This document shows, one piece after another, positions 37,066 to 44,966 of a stretch of DNA of 64,000 nucleotides. The stretch is from Bradyrhizobium sp. (GTDB lineage Bacteria > Pseudomonadota > Alphaproteobacteria > Rhizobiales > Xanthobacteraceae), in assembly GCF_027307225.1 (NCBI RefSeq), contig NZ_DAHUXJ010000094.1, forward strand, positions 1 to 64,000. The letters run 5' to 3'. A program made the translations under genes and the position numbers. How positions within the stretch are numbered: position 1 is the stretch's first letter; the number at the start of each line of letters is the position of its first letter. The notes beneath the pieces were generated by a model. The model was not told where the DNA came from and made no database searches. It saw only the letters and a list, made by a program, of their open reading frames with translations.

Positions 37066-37356
37066 ATGTTGAAGACGATTTCAGCCGCACTGCTTGCCGC
37101 TTCCTTCCTTGCCGCCCCGGCGATGGCTGCGAGCACCCAGCAAACGACGAAGGCGCCCGTCACCAAGTCGGCTACCGTCGGCAAGTCGGCCCAGATGAAG
37201 AACCCGCTGAACGCCAAAGCGAAGATGAGCAGCCATCACAAGCGCCATGCCAAGCATTACACGCATCACCGCACCCACAAGAAGGTGGCGGCGAAGGTGC
37301 ACAAGTCCCTGAAGGTCTCAGCCAAGCCTGTTAAGCACCCCGCCAAGCGCGGCTGA
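37066..37356 (+). CDS. small exported Lys/His-rich protein
   Basis: 96 residues: a signal peptide (LKTISAALLAASFLAAPAMA) and a mature part of about 75 residues that is almost entirely Lys, His, Ala, Ser and Thr, with the cluster HHKRHAKHYTHHRTHKK. Strongly basic; probably unstructured. GAAAGGAGC before the ATG is a strong ribosome site. A GC-rich hairpin follows the stop. Possible roles are metal or polyanion binding in the periplasm, by composition only. Confidence 0.75.
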   Translation: MLKTISAALLAASFLAAPAMAASTQQTTKAPVTKSATVGKSAQMKNPLNAKAKMSSHHKRHAKHYTHHRTHKKVAAKVHKSLKVSAKPVKHPAKRG

Positions 37357-37409
37357 GGACGAACCGCGGAGGTAGTTCGCTTTTCAAAGGACCTTCGCGG
37401 ACTTCAGGT

Positions 37410-37453
37410 CCGGCCCACGCCGCCCCAACGGCGTCGGGCCGGCGCCTGCTTTT
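37410..37453 (+). terminator. GC-rich hairpin after the Lys/His-rich gene
   Basis: CCGGCCCACGCCG and CGGCGTCGGGCCGG form a 13-bp stem with one bulge and a 6-nt loop, followed by CGCCTGCTTTT. The T-run is short and separated, so the stem is certain but the terminator role moderate. Confidence 0.6.
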
Positions 37454-37492
37454 AGGCAATTCCCTTTCATTTTCGGAAGGGCTAGAAACCGA

Positions 37493-37659
37493 CTAGTGTG
37501 GCGACACTGACGTTCCTTTCAGTTTCGCAGCGACCTCTTCAAAGGAACGTCAGAGTCAAAGCCACACTAGAATCATATATTTGCTAGTGTCCCTTTGGTT
37601 CTGACATTCGTAAATGTGCCCGCTGCGAGGCGATACGAATATCAGAACCGGGACACTAG
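37493..37659. repeat. paired-hairpin repeat, copy E
   Basis: Hairpin 1 is 37493-37570: outer CTAGTGTGGC / GCCACACTAG, inner CTGACGTTCCTTT against AAAGGAACGTCAG. The linker is 37571-37583 (AATCATATATTTG). Hairpin 2 is 37584-37659: outer CTAGTGTCCC / GGGACACTAG, inner TTCTGACATTCGTA with TACGAATATCAGAA. Total 167 bp. It ends 27 bp before the next start codon, closest of all copies to a gene start. Confidence 0.92.
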
Positions 37660-37686
37660 ACGGGCCAACCAGAAGACAGGTTTCGA

Positions 37687-38112
37687 TTGGGGATTTCGGC
37701 AAAGCGGGTGGCAATTCTGATGCTGCCGATCGCGCTCGCAGCTTGCTCGAGCAGCGGTGACGAGGGCCAGCGATTCAGCTTGTTTGGCGCCAAGCCTGAT
37801 ACCCTGCAGGCCTTCCCGAGCAACTACCGTGCGGAGTTGCTGGCCTTCATGAAGACCTACCTCAACAATCCGGTCGGCGTGCGCGACGCTGCGGTGGCCG
37901 AGCCGGTGATGCGCGAGGTCAACGGCAAGATGCGTTACATCAGCTGCCTGCGTTATTCGCCGCGCGAGGCCGACGGCACATACTATGAGCCGCGCGATAG
38001 AGCGGTGCTGTTCGTCAACGGCCGGCTCGACCGTCTGATCGAGAAGGTCGGCGAGCTCTGCACGGGCGTCGCGTCGGCACCGTTCCCGGAAATGGGAAAG
38101 ATGACGCGCTGA
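37687..38112 (+). CDS. small predicted lipoprotein
   Basis: 141 residues. The N-terminus ISAKRVAILMLPIALAAC ends in a textbook lipobox (LAAC, Cys20), so it is probably an outer- or inner-membrane lipoprotein. The mature part contains LLAFMKTYLNNPVGVRDAAV and CLRYSPREADGTYYEPRDRA, which look like a compact alpha/beta domain with two Cys. The start is a TTG at 37687, with ACAGG upstream and repeat E just before it. Function unknown; conserved-hypothetical type. Confidence 0.75.
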   Translation: MGISAKRVAILMLPIALAACSSSGDEGQRFSLFGAKPDTLQAFPSNYRAELLAFMKTYLNNPVGVRDAAVAEPVMREVNGKMRYISCLRYSPREADGTYYEPRDRAVLFVNGRLDRLIEKVGELCTGVASAPFPEMGKMTR

Positions 38113-38401
38113 ACGTGCGCGTCTGGCATCCCAGGCGGGAAACCTGCACCTCCGCGGCCCCGACGCGGAACTGCGTCTCATCACATTTCGGCGAGGCCGG
38201 TTCCACGCGCTGAACCCTGGCCGTGCTGACCCGACCAAATTGAAAGATTCCTGCGGAAAAATGGGACGTCCTGGAACGAAGCGCCGCTGTGGTGTCGGTG
38301 CGACATTCTGAAAGTAAACGTATTTGGCTGTGCCACGAAGCAACCAAATTCACGCCACGTTGTTTGGTTGTTGTCGATCACGACGATAACGGGGAACCAC
38401 C

Positions 38402-39112
38402 ATGAAAAAAATCCTGCTAGGCGCGGTCGCCTGCATGGCGTTCGCGGCTCCAGCCTTCGCAGCTGACCTGCCGGCGCGGACCTACACTAAGGCTCCGGTC
38501 TATAGGGCGCCCGAGGCCATCTATAACTGGACCGGTTTCTATATCGGCGGCCATGTCGGCGGGGCATTCCCGGGCAGCAACAGCCTCGAGGGCAGCGATG
38601 CTCGCTTCATGGGCGGCGCGCAGGGCGGCTTCGACTACCAGTTTTCCAACAACTGGGTGATCGGTGCTGAAGCTCAGTATAGCTGGCTGACGGGTGGCGG
38701 TGGCGTTACCTTTCCGGGCGGGACAGTCATCACTGGCAGCACGGACCAGATTGGTTCCGTGACAGGGCGGCTCGGCTACGCCTTCGGTCCCACGCTGCTC
38801 TATGCCAAGGGCGGTTATGCCTGGCGCGGCAACAACAATCTTCTCGGCGTGACCACGAACGGCCTCGCGGTGCCTTTCGCGGTCGACGGCAATCATCGGG
38901 ATGGCTACACCGTCGGCGCCGGCCTCGAATACATGCTCACGTCGAACTGGTCGATCAAAGGCGAGTACCAGTATTACAACTTCGGCGGCACGACCTTCAC
39001 CGGCGGTCCGGCGCCCATCGTCGGAGCGCACTTCCGCGACGACGACCACACCGTCAAGCTCGGCATCAACTACCGCTTCGGATGGGGCGGCCCGGTCGTC
39101 GCCAAGTATTGA
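38402..39112 (+). CDS. outer-membrane beta-barrel protein, Omp25/31-like
   Basis: 236 residues. A signal peptide (KKILLGAVACMAFAAPAFA) is followed by ADLPARTYTKAPVYRAP, then the family hallmark NWTGFYIGGHVGGAF and alternating amphipathic strands (GGFDYQFSNNWVIGAEAQYS, WSIKGEYQYYNFGG). It closes with HTVKLGINYRFGWGGPVVAK and an aromatic C-terminus typical of BAM substrates. An eight-strand barrel is likely. GGGGAACCACC precedes the ATG and an intrinsic terminator follows at 39176, so it is monocistronic and probably highly expressed. Confidence 0.92.
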   Translation: MKKILLGAVACMAFAAPAFAADLPARTYTKAPVYRAPEAIYNWTGFYIGGHVGGAFPGSNSLEGSDARFMGGAQGGFDYQFSNNWVIGAEAQYSWLTGGGGVTFPGGTVITGSTDQIGSVTGRLGYAFGPTLLYAKGGYAWRGNNNLLGVTTNGLAVPFAVDGNHRDGYTVGAGLEYMLTSNWSIKGEYQYYNFGGTTFTGGPAPIVGAHFRDDDHTVKLGINYRFGWGGPVVAKY

Positions 39113-39175
39113 GCCAGATACCGAACCATGTGCTGAGCGCTTCACCATTGAAGCGCTGGCAACGATCAACAAGAA

Positions 39176-39199
39176 GGCCGGCGCTACGCCGGCCTTTTT
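39176..39199 (+). terminator. intrinsic terminator of the outer-membrane protein gene
   Basis: Perfect 8-bp stem GGCCGGCG / CGCCGGCC with a 3-nt loop followed by TTTTT, located 64 bp after the stop at 39112. Confidence 0.88.
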
Positions 39200-39290
39200 C
39201 GCCTGCTGGCCGATAGAAATATTTTCGCTGTCGTGAAACTTTCTCGGGACATCGCTATTGTGGTGCTGCCCAGGTGGCTGGACATCGCAC

Positions 39291-39527
39291 ATGCGTATCT
39301 TCGCCCTAGCGTTGGTCTTCTGCGCGTCAGCTTTGCCGTGCCTGGCGCAGACCGTGCTGAAGTCCGAGCCGCTCCTGCTTTCGCCTTACGAGATTGTCTT
39401 TGTCGAGAGCGCCTCCTGCCCGTCGGGGCAGGTGCTTAAGGTGACCGGCGCGATCCGGGGCCTTCATCGCCGCAAGAGCTGCGTGACCCTCGCCGCCGAA
39501 GAGGCCTCGCTGGTAGTCCAATTCTAA
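39291..39527 (+). CDS. small exported protein (DUF6719-like)
   Basis: 78 residues. Signal peptide RIFALALVFCASALPCLAQ, then a mature part of about 58 residues with two Cys and a VLKVTGAIRGLHRRKSCV core, which I associate loosely with the DUF6719 family of Bradyrhizobium. The ATG at 39291 gives the signal peptide; an earlier in-frame codon at 39258 does not. Periplasmic; function unknown. Confidence 0.62.
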   Translation: MRIFALALVFCASALPCLAQTVLKSEPLLLSPYEIVFVESASCPSGQVLKVTGAIRGLHRRKSCVTLAAEEASLVVQF

Positions 39528-39588
39528 CGTTCGCATCCGGTCGGGACGCCCCAAGCCGTCGTTCAGCCAGGAAACCGGCCGCCTTCGG

Positions 39589-39861
39589 TCACGCCGCGTC
39601 CGGCGTCGGGGTCTCCCATTCGACCGCGCGGGCGGCCTCGCGCTCCGCATTGGTCCGGTTCCGGACTGGATCTTCCTGCGGGTCCGCCCGGCACGGCCGG
39701 ATCTCGTAGTCATTTTCCAGCACCCGCTGGGGCCCGGGCTTGTCGTCCCCGGATACCACCTCGACCACCAGTCCGCTCTTGCGGGCCAGCTTCCAGACGT
39801 CGGCCTCCGTCGGATAGGCATTACTCAGCCGCGCGTCGTTGCAAAATAGCGCGTAAGGCAT
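39589..39861 (-). CDS. small cytosolic protein of unknown function
   Basis: 90 residues, not recognised by name. It starts PYALFCNDARLSNAYPTEAD and contains KSGLVVEVVSGDDKPGP with a charged C-terminal tail. No signal or membrane segment. Third-position GC is high and the protein has sensible composition, supporting a real gene. I recall similar short proteins in Bradyrhizobium genomes. Convergent with the preceding small gene. Confidence 0.62.
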   Translation of the reverse strand: MPYALFCNDARLSNAYPTEADVWKLARKSGLVVEVVSGDDKPGPQRVLENDYEIRPCRADPQEDPVRNRTNAEREAARAVEWETPTPDAA

Positions 39862-40293
39862 TCAAAACTCCGTACGAATTGGCCTCGCAAACCTGCATAA
39901 CGCCGAAGGGCCGGTTCCGGTTGCAGGCTCCCGGGGAGGGCCGGTTAGCACGGCCGGGGGCGAGTCGTAAATGAGTCCTAAACCCCCCAAAAAATATCGG
40001 GCGAGACTCCTTGACTAGAATCGCCTGATGCTGGCCCTCGCCATGAGCATTATCAGCCAGATCTCCTGCGGGAGGATTCACGCAACGCTGTCGATCGCGT
40101 TGCTGGCGGCCTGTGTCGCCAATCTGGCACTATTATGTGCATTCTTCTGATCGGATTCCGCTGACGGCGCCGGATCGCGGCCTTGAAGGCCGAGTTGTTT
40201 CCCTCGATATTCTCACGTGGTCGCGATCCTGCCCAAAAAGGGATGAGGTCGAGCGTCTCTGATAGGTGAGGTCAAAGACGAAAGGACGGGCGC
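39862..40293. other. intergenic region with one doubtful small frame
   Basis: 432 bp. It holds GC-rich direct repetition of GGGCCGGTT near 39908 and 39938, an A-rich stretch (CCCCCCAAAAAATAT) near 39985, and a possible 40-codon frame at 40028-40150 listed separately. No structured RNA was recognised. Confidence 0.4.
40028..40150 (+). CDS. possible 40-residue membrane microprotein
   Basis: Frame reading MLALAMSIISQISCGRIHAT then LSIALLAACVANLALLCAFF. The second half is a clean hydrophobic helix. No ribosome site precedes it, and nothing else supports expression. Listed because a neutral frame would not often give such a helix at the C-terminus, but it may be chance. Confidence 0.25.
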   Translation: MLALAMSIISQISCGRIHATLSIALLAACVANLALLCAFF

Positions 40294-40551
40294 ATGCCGC
40301 GAAAGGGAATCACCGGCCACGATGAATGGGTGATCACGGAAGCCTTGGCGACCGCGCTGATCGCGCTGGAGCAGTTGCCGGAGAAGCACCAGCCGGCCGC
40401 GCAAATGGACGACATCAAAAAGCTGCTCGCCGCCGGCTGCCAGTCCGGCACCGTCAACCTCCATCTGGCGCAAGCCAAATGCCGTCTGTTTCCGGCGGCG
40501 AACCGGGAGGCGATCTACCGGGAGTACGGTCTGGAGGACGGGCAAGCCTGA
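40294..40551 (+). CDS. small helical protein of unknown function
   Basis: 85 residues: PRKGITGHDEWVITEALATA, then LIALEQLPEKHQPAAQMDDI and LFPAANREAIYREYGL. Mostly alpha-helical, no signal peptide. The start codon follows GGACGGGCGC, a weak ribosome site. Codon usage fits the chromosome. I recall conserved-hypothetical proteins of this type in Bradyrhizobium. The next feature is tRNA-Thr. Confidence 0.6.
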   Translation: MPRKGITGHDEWVITEALATALIALEQLPEKHQPAAQMDDIKKLLAAGCQSGTVNLHLAQAKCRLFPAANREAIYREYGLEDGQA

Positions 40552-40677
40552 TCCGAAACCTTGCCCGACGGCGATAGCCCTTGTCCGGCAACTCTGCTAT
40601 TTGACGCCCGCCAGTTCCGCGACCACCTCCACCGGGTGCGGCGCTTGCGGAACGACGATAAAGTCGAATCTCAGTTC

Positions 40678-40752
40678 GCCGGTTTAGCTCAGCGGTAGAG
40701 CAGCGGTTTTGTAAACCGAAGGTCGGGAGTTCAATCCTCTCAACCGGCACCA
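40678..40752 (+). tRNA. tRNA-Thr (anticodon TGT)
   Basis: Acceptor GCCGGTT pairs with AACCGGC; D-arm AGCTCAGCGGTAGAGC; anticodon loop TTTGTAA with TGT; T-arm GGGAGTTCAATCCTCTC. The CCA end is encoded. A spurious minus-strand frame over it is rejected below. Confidence 0.95.
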
Positions 40753-40859
40753 GTTCTGAAGCGCATCGATAAAACCGCCGCAGTTTGGTTAACCGCCGAT
40801 TAATTTTATTCTGCGACTGGTTCTCTCGTCGCCCCCGATCAGGGCTGCGGAGAATACCG

Positions 40860-41252
40860 ATGTCAGCAATGTCAGTGACCAGCAACATCTTCAGCGCTCT
40901 ACAATCGGCCTATACGACTTCGACACAGGTCTCGATTCCGCCCGGTTCAAAGTTTGCCAAGGTCGATCCGACGCATTGGAAGGGCACCTGGACCGCGACC
41001 GACTCCAAGGGCAAGCCGGTCACGCTCACCATTTCGAATGTCAGCGGCTATCGCGCGACCGTCCGCTTTCAAACTGCTGATGGCGGCCTTCAGACGGGGC
41101 GCGTCCTGATCAACACCAATAACGTCTTTCGCATCGGCAATTCTCAGATGCAGCTGACCGGCACCGGCAAGATGACGATCAGCACTGTCATCACCGATGC
41201 CACGACCGGCAAACAGTCGATGGAGACCGATCACGCCACGCTCCACAGCTGA
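40860..41252 (+). CDS. small beta-rich protein of unknown function
   Basis: 130 residues. SAMSVTSNIFSALQSAYTTS at the N-terminus is followed by a repetitive beta pattern (HWKGTWTATDSKGKPVTLTI, TADGGLQTGRVLINTNNVFR, MQLTGTGKMTISTVITDATT), rich in Thr, Ser and Gly. No signal peptide. GCGGAGAATACCG before the ATG decides the start. The composition resembles secreted adhesin-like or flagellin-export type proteins without Sec leaders, but no family was recognised. Confidence 0.68.
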   Translation: MSAMSVTSNIFSALQSAYTTSTQVSIPPGSKFAKVDPTHWKGTWTATDSKGKPVTLTISNVSGYRATVRFQTADGGLQTGRVLINTNNVFRIGNSQMQLTGTGKMTISTVITDATTGKQSMETDHATLHS

Positions 41253-41497
41253 CGCTCGTCGAGCCGGCTTTGCCAGTCACTTTCGATTCCGGCACGAAAG
41301 GGGCGGCTAATCGGCCGCTTATTGGCTTTGGGTGACTTGCTTCGACGCCACGGCCCACGTCGAGTTAATGTTTTCGTCTCCCGAAACCCCTGAAATTGAC
41401 AAAGCATGAAGGCCTGCGCGTTAGGCTTACCGCGACTTTGGCGGCCCGCCTTAACGCCTGCGGCCTCGCCTTCGATTAGGGTTATGAGCGTAGCGGG

Positions 41498-42061
41498 ATG
41501 GATACGATGCGTGCTGTGATCACACTGGTGGTCTTGATCGGAACAGCGGGCGCGGCGTGCGCCGAAAGCGGCCCGGTGATCGCGATTCCCGGCCGCGCGG
41601 GCGTGCCTGTCATCATCAACGGCGTCGATGCATCCTACGCGGTGGTCGAAGGCGACTGGGGCCTGGCCAAGGGCGTCCATATCCCCATCACGGTGTATGG
41701 CGGTCACCCCATCGATCCCGGTCCGCCGGTCGGTCATTACTATCCGAGCGCGGGGCACCTGCCGGGCTACGGACGGCTGGAGATCCAAGGCGCCGACAAG
41801 CCGAAGCCCGCGCAGAGTTTCCATCAATCCTGGTCCGCCGGATCCGGGCAGGCAGATCCACCGATGCCGCTCGATCAGGTGCCGCAATATCCGCCGCCGA
41901 TAATCACCGCGCCGCAATTCGATGAGCGCGATCACGGTCGCGAACGCGAACACGGTTTCCGGCAAAACTCAGCGATCCCTCAGCAGAAATCCGCACTTCC
42001 GCAGCAGATCGCTCCGCCCCCTCAGCCGGAGACTCAGCGAGGCCCGGAACGTCGTCCGTAA
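41498..42061 (+). CDS. exported Pro/Gln-rich protein
   Basis: 187 residues. Signal peptide (RAVITLVVLIGTAGAACA), then IAIPGRAGVPVIINGVDASY, a short folded segment, and a long Pro/Gln/His-rich tail (PQYPPPIITAPQFDERDHG, PQQIAPPPQPETQ). Start could be 41498 or the second ATG at 41507. A His-rich exported protein follows 42 bp downstream on the same strand, so they may form an operon. Function unknown. Confidence 0.72.
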   Translation: MDTMRAVITLVVLIGTAGAACAESGPVIAIPGRAGVPVIINGVDASYAVVEGDWGLAKGVHIPITVYGGHPIDPGPPVGHYYPSAGHLPGYGRLEIQGADKPKPAQSFHQSWSAGSGQADPPMPLDQVPQYPPPIITAPQFDERDHGREREHGFRQNSAIPQQKSALPQQIAPPPQPETQRGPERRP

Positions 42062-42103
42062 AAATCCAAATTCAATAACGAAGCGTCCTAACAGGAGAGA
42101 GTA

Positions 42104-42493
42104 ATGCGTCAGATGATTTCAGGAGCGGTAGCGGCTTTGGCCGTGATTGCCGCGGGCGTCGCGCCTGCCAAGGCATGCGATACCTGCTCGCAGTGCGGAT
42201 ATGTCAGCCCGTGCGGCGGAGCTTACGTTCAGCCGTATTATGCAGGCTATGAACGCCTGCCCAATCCGGAAGTGCAGTACCACAACCCTGTCGCGCCGCC
42301 GCAGTATTATTATGTCGAGCAGGGCCCGACCTATACCGGACCCGGCGACTTCGCGCCGCACCGCGTCTATCGGGAAGAAGGCATTTATGGCTGGGGCTAT
42401 CACCACCGTCACCACGCGTACCGGCACCATCCCTGGCATCACCACCACTGGCACCGCTACGGCGACCGTCACGTGCTGCACAGCTATTACTGA
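42104..42493 (+). CDS. exported Cys-motif and His-rich protein
   Basis: 129 residues. Signal peptide (MISGAVAALAVIAAGVAPAKA), then CDTCSQCGYVSPCGGAY with four closely spaced Cys, a Tyr/Pro-rich middle (PPQYYYVEQGPTYTGPG) and a C-terminal His cluster (YHHRHHAYRHHPWHHHHWH). CAGGAGAGAGTA before the ATG is a strong ribosome site. Composition suggests metal binding in the periplasm; this is inference only. Confidence 0.75.
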   Translation: MRQMISGAVAALAVIAAGVAPAKACDTCSQCGYVSPCGGAYVQPYYAGYERLPNPEVQYHNPVAPPQYYYVEQGPTYTGPGDFAPHRVYREEGIYGWGYHHRHHAYRHHPWHHHHWHRYGDRHVLHSYY

Positions 42494-42538
42494 TCGCCGC
42501 AGCCGCGGCTTCTTCAAGGCCGGATCGAGCTTACTCCA

Positions 42539-43366
42539 CTAGCCCATCAGGCCGAGCCGGCTCGCGCCGATATAGAGCGCGAGCACAGCGGCATTCGATA
42601 CGTTGAGGCTCTTGATCTCGCCGGGCATGTCGAGCCGCGCCACCACGCCGCAGGTTTCACGCGTCAGTTGGCGCAAGCCCTTGCCTTCGGCGCCGAGCAC
42701 CAGCGCGAGCGGCTGGCGTAGCGCAACGGCGCCGAGCTTTTCCTGTCCCTGGCTGTCGAGCCCGACGGTCAGGAAGCCGAACTCGTTCATCTCATTGACC
42801 GCACGGGCAAGGTTTTGCACCGTGACCAGCGGCACCAGTTCCAGCGCGCCGGAGGCGGATTTGGCCAGCACCCCGGTCGCTTCCGGGCTATGGCGAGCGG
42901 TAGTGACGATCGCCTTCACCGCAAAGGCGGCCGCCGAGCGCATGATCGCGCCGACATTATGCGGGTCGGTGATCTGGTCGAGCACCAGCACGATGCCTTC
43001 TTGCGGCAGCGTATCGATGCCGGGCGAAGCGAGGGGGTCGGCCTCCGCCAGCAGTCCCTGGTGCACGGCGTCCGGCCCGAGCCGCTGATCGATCAGGTTC
43101 GGCCGCACGATCTCAGGCTCGATCCGGGTGTCGATCTTGTCGTCGGCAAGCCGCCGGGCGGCGTTTTCGGTCAAAAACAGCTTGCGAAGGCGCCGCTTCG
43201 GATTGGCGAGCGCCGCCGTCACCGTGTGCCAGCCATACAGGATGACCGTATCGTCGGCGGCGCCTTCGCGCCCGCGCCACGGCGGCTTGCTCCCGGCGCT
43301 GCGTCGCGGTCCGGGCGGTCTCCTGCCTCCCTCGTCACGATGAAATTTTGGCTTTCGGTCGCGCAT
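42539..43366 (-). CDS. rlmB: 23S rRNA 2'-O-methyltransferase, TrmH/SpoU family
   Basis: 275 residues. A basic N-terminal extension (RDRKPKFHRDEGGRRPPGPR) precedes the substrate-binding L30e-like domain. The SPOUT knot motifs are LVLDQITDPHNVGAIMRSAA (motif 1), PLALVLGAEGKGLRQLTRE (motif 2) and IKSLNVSNAAVLALY (motif 3). By family it methylates G2251 of 23S rRNA (E. coli numbering), though other TrmH members look alike. It lies upstream of tRNA-Tyr in opposite orientation, an arrangement I recall from other Rhizobiales. Confidence 0.88.
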   Translation of the reverse strand: MRDRKPKFHRDEGGRRPPGPRRSAGSKPPWRGREGAADDTVILYGWHTVTAALANPKRRLRKLFLTENAARRLADDKIDTRIEPEIVRPNLIDQRLGPDAVHQGLLAEADPLASPGIDTLPQEGIVLVLDQITDPHNVGAIMRSAAAFAVKAIVTTARHSPEATGVLAKSASGALELVPLVTVQNLARAVNEMNEFGFLTVGLDSQGQEKLGAVALRQPLALVLGAEGKGLRQLTRETCGVVARLDMPGEIKSLNVSNAAVLALYIGASRLGLMG

Positions 43367-43587
43367 GGAAGGCTTGTCTCACGGGTTCCGGCGCAAGGCA
43401 ATTACACGACATTTTACTGAGGTTCTGAAAATGTTGGTATCTTCGTCCCCGGCTTCGGTTGACTTTGGCTGCCGGCTTCGCTCATAAACGCGCCCGGCCG
43501 GGGCTTCGACGAAGCCGTCCGGCTTTCAGCGTCATCGGCAGGCTGATTCCGCCGCTTCGAGCGGGCAAGTTTGCGATGGTCTGAGAC

Positions 43588-43673
43588 GGGGAAGTGTCCC
43601 GAGTGGCAAAGGGAGCTGACTGTAAATCAGCCGCCTCATGGCTTCGAAGGTTCGAGTCCTTCCTTCCCCACCA
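43588..43673 (+). tRNA. tRNA-Tyr (anticodon GTA)
   Basis: Acceptor GGGGAAG / CTTCCCC, anticodon loop CTGTAAA with GTA, long variable arm (CCGCCTCATGGCTTCG) as expected for bacterial tRNA-Tyr, T-arm GAAGGTTCGAGTCCTTC, encoded CCA. Confidence 0.95.
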
Positions 43674-43766
43674 GCCTTCGCTCGCTTCGCAAGCTCCGGC
43701 CAGGCAAGCCCTCACGTAGCGAAGGCTGCCGCGCCGAAGCCGACCGGCGAAGGCGGGCTGTCACCG

Positions 43767-44963
43767 CTACGGCTTCTTCAACACAGCCCTCAGTTGATCG
43801 ACATAGGCCACCTTGTTCGATGCCATGAAGGACTCGTTTTCCTCCAGGATCATCACCTTGGCGCTCCGCCAGGCATTGAGGTCGCTGTCGGAAAGGTTGC
43901 GCTGCAATTCGCGATAGGGCTCGCCCCCGAAACGGCCGAGCGTGGCGTAGTAGAAGAGCTGAAGCCGTGCGAGACAATTGCCCTCGATCATCAAGCGCGC
44001 AGGCAAATGGCCGAAGCTGGAGCTGACGATCTCGACATCGAGCTGCCGCGCGGGGCTCTCGGCGCACGGCATTGACGGCTGGAAGCTGACTTTCGGCGCC
44101 TGATAGCTTAACGGCGGAAAGAACACGTTCAGGAGGTTGACCAGTTCACGGTCGGCGCCGCTCAGCACGCCCGACATTTGATAGGTGAACTTGAAGGGCG
44201 GAATGATCTCGTGCCCGGCCTGCTGATTGATTGCCTCCACGATGGCCGAGACCGCGCGCGCCCCGGCGACCTCGTTCCAATGCTCGCCGCCTTGAGGAAA
44301 CAGATCGAACGGATAGCTGCCTTTCAGTGAATGGATCAGGCTCGCAGTATCGACGAGATGGATGCCCGCTTGCCTGAGCGCGCTGACATAGTCGGGGACG
44401 AGCTGGGTTCGCGCGGCCGGCGTGCTCGCGCAGGGAAGGTAGCTGGCGAAATATTCCGGCATGTCCGCGGCTTTGGACGGCGTGATCACGTAAATGAAAA
44501 CGCCGCCATGGCTCTCGTAGTAATTCTGGATGTCAATGAGTTTCGGCAGCGCGATGGCTGCGAGTTTGGCGCCCATACCCTCCGTGCGGGAGCAATAGTC
44601 TTCGAGATAGCTTCTCTCGATCAGCTGGCCGTCTGCCCCCTTGAATATTTCCGGGGCGGTGACCTCACCGAACATCTGAACGATCATCTCGTTATTGATA
44701 TGGATCAGCAGCGGCCGGATCGGGATAGCCTCGGCGATACGGTTCGCAACCGCCTTCTGGAACGTGCCGTTGCGAATCTCCGGCCATGAGAAGACCACCG
44801 GCTTATCGTAGGTGACGCCGCCGAGGTGGGGGCCGACCCTGAGGAACGTCCTGGGGTATTTCTGGCCGACCGTCAGATTCGAGGCGGTGGTGAGCGGCAA
44901 GGCAACGAGAAAGGCGTAAAAGGCCAGGCGGGCAATCGGACGGGAAAGTGCGATGCTGCCCAT
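43767..44963 (-). CDS. AlgJ/AlgX-like SGNH O-acetylation protein
   Basis: 398 residues. An N-terminal membrane anchor (ARLAFYAFLVALPLTTASNL) is followed by an SGNH-hydrolase-like domain as in AlgJ/AlgX/PatB-type acetyltransferases. Visible cores are GGVFIYVITPSKAADMPEY, the GGEHWNEVAGARAVS segment (likely catalytic His region) and late VEIVSSSFGHLP. It begins 3 bp after the stop of the MBOAT gene on the same strand, so the two are one operon. Known pairs transfer acetyl from the MBOAT protein to a polysaccharide in the periplasm. The acceptor here, exopolysaccharide or peptidoglycan, is unknown. Confidence 0.84.
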   Translation of the reverse strand: MGSIALSRPIARLAFYAFLVALPLTTASNLTVGQKYPRTFLRVGPHLGGVTYDKPVVFSWPEIRNGTFQKAVANRIAEAIPIRPLLIHINNEMIVQMFGEVTAPEIFKGADGQLIERSYLEDYCSRTEGMGAKLAAIALPKLIDIQNYYESHGGVFIYVITPSKAADMPEYFASYLPCASTPAARTQLVPDYVSALRQAGIHLVDTASLIHSLKGSYPFDLFPQGGEHWNEVAGARAVSAIVEAINQQAGHEIIPPFKFTYQMSGVLSGADRELVNLLNVFFPPLSYQAPKVSFQPSMPCAESPARQLDVEIVSSSFGHLPARLMIEGNCLARLQLFYYATLGRFGGEPYRELQRNLSDSDLNAWRSAKVMILEENESFMASNKVAYVDQLRAVLKKP

Positions 44964-44966
44964 GGT

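Noticed and set aside
40454..40888. Minus-strand frame with VERIELPTFGLQNRCSTAEL
   Set aside because: Antisense to tRNA-Thr; another classical false protein from a tRNA gene.
43482..43715. Minus-strand frame reading GRKDSNLRSHEAADLQSA
   Set aside because: It is antisense to tRNA-Tyr. This peptide is a well-known spurious annotation arising from that tRNA.
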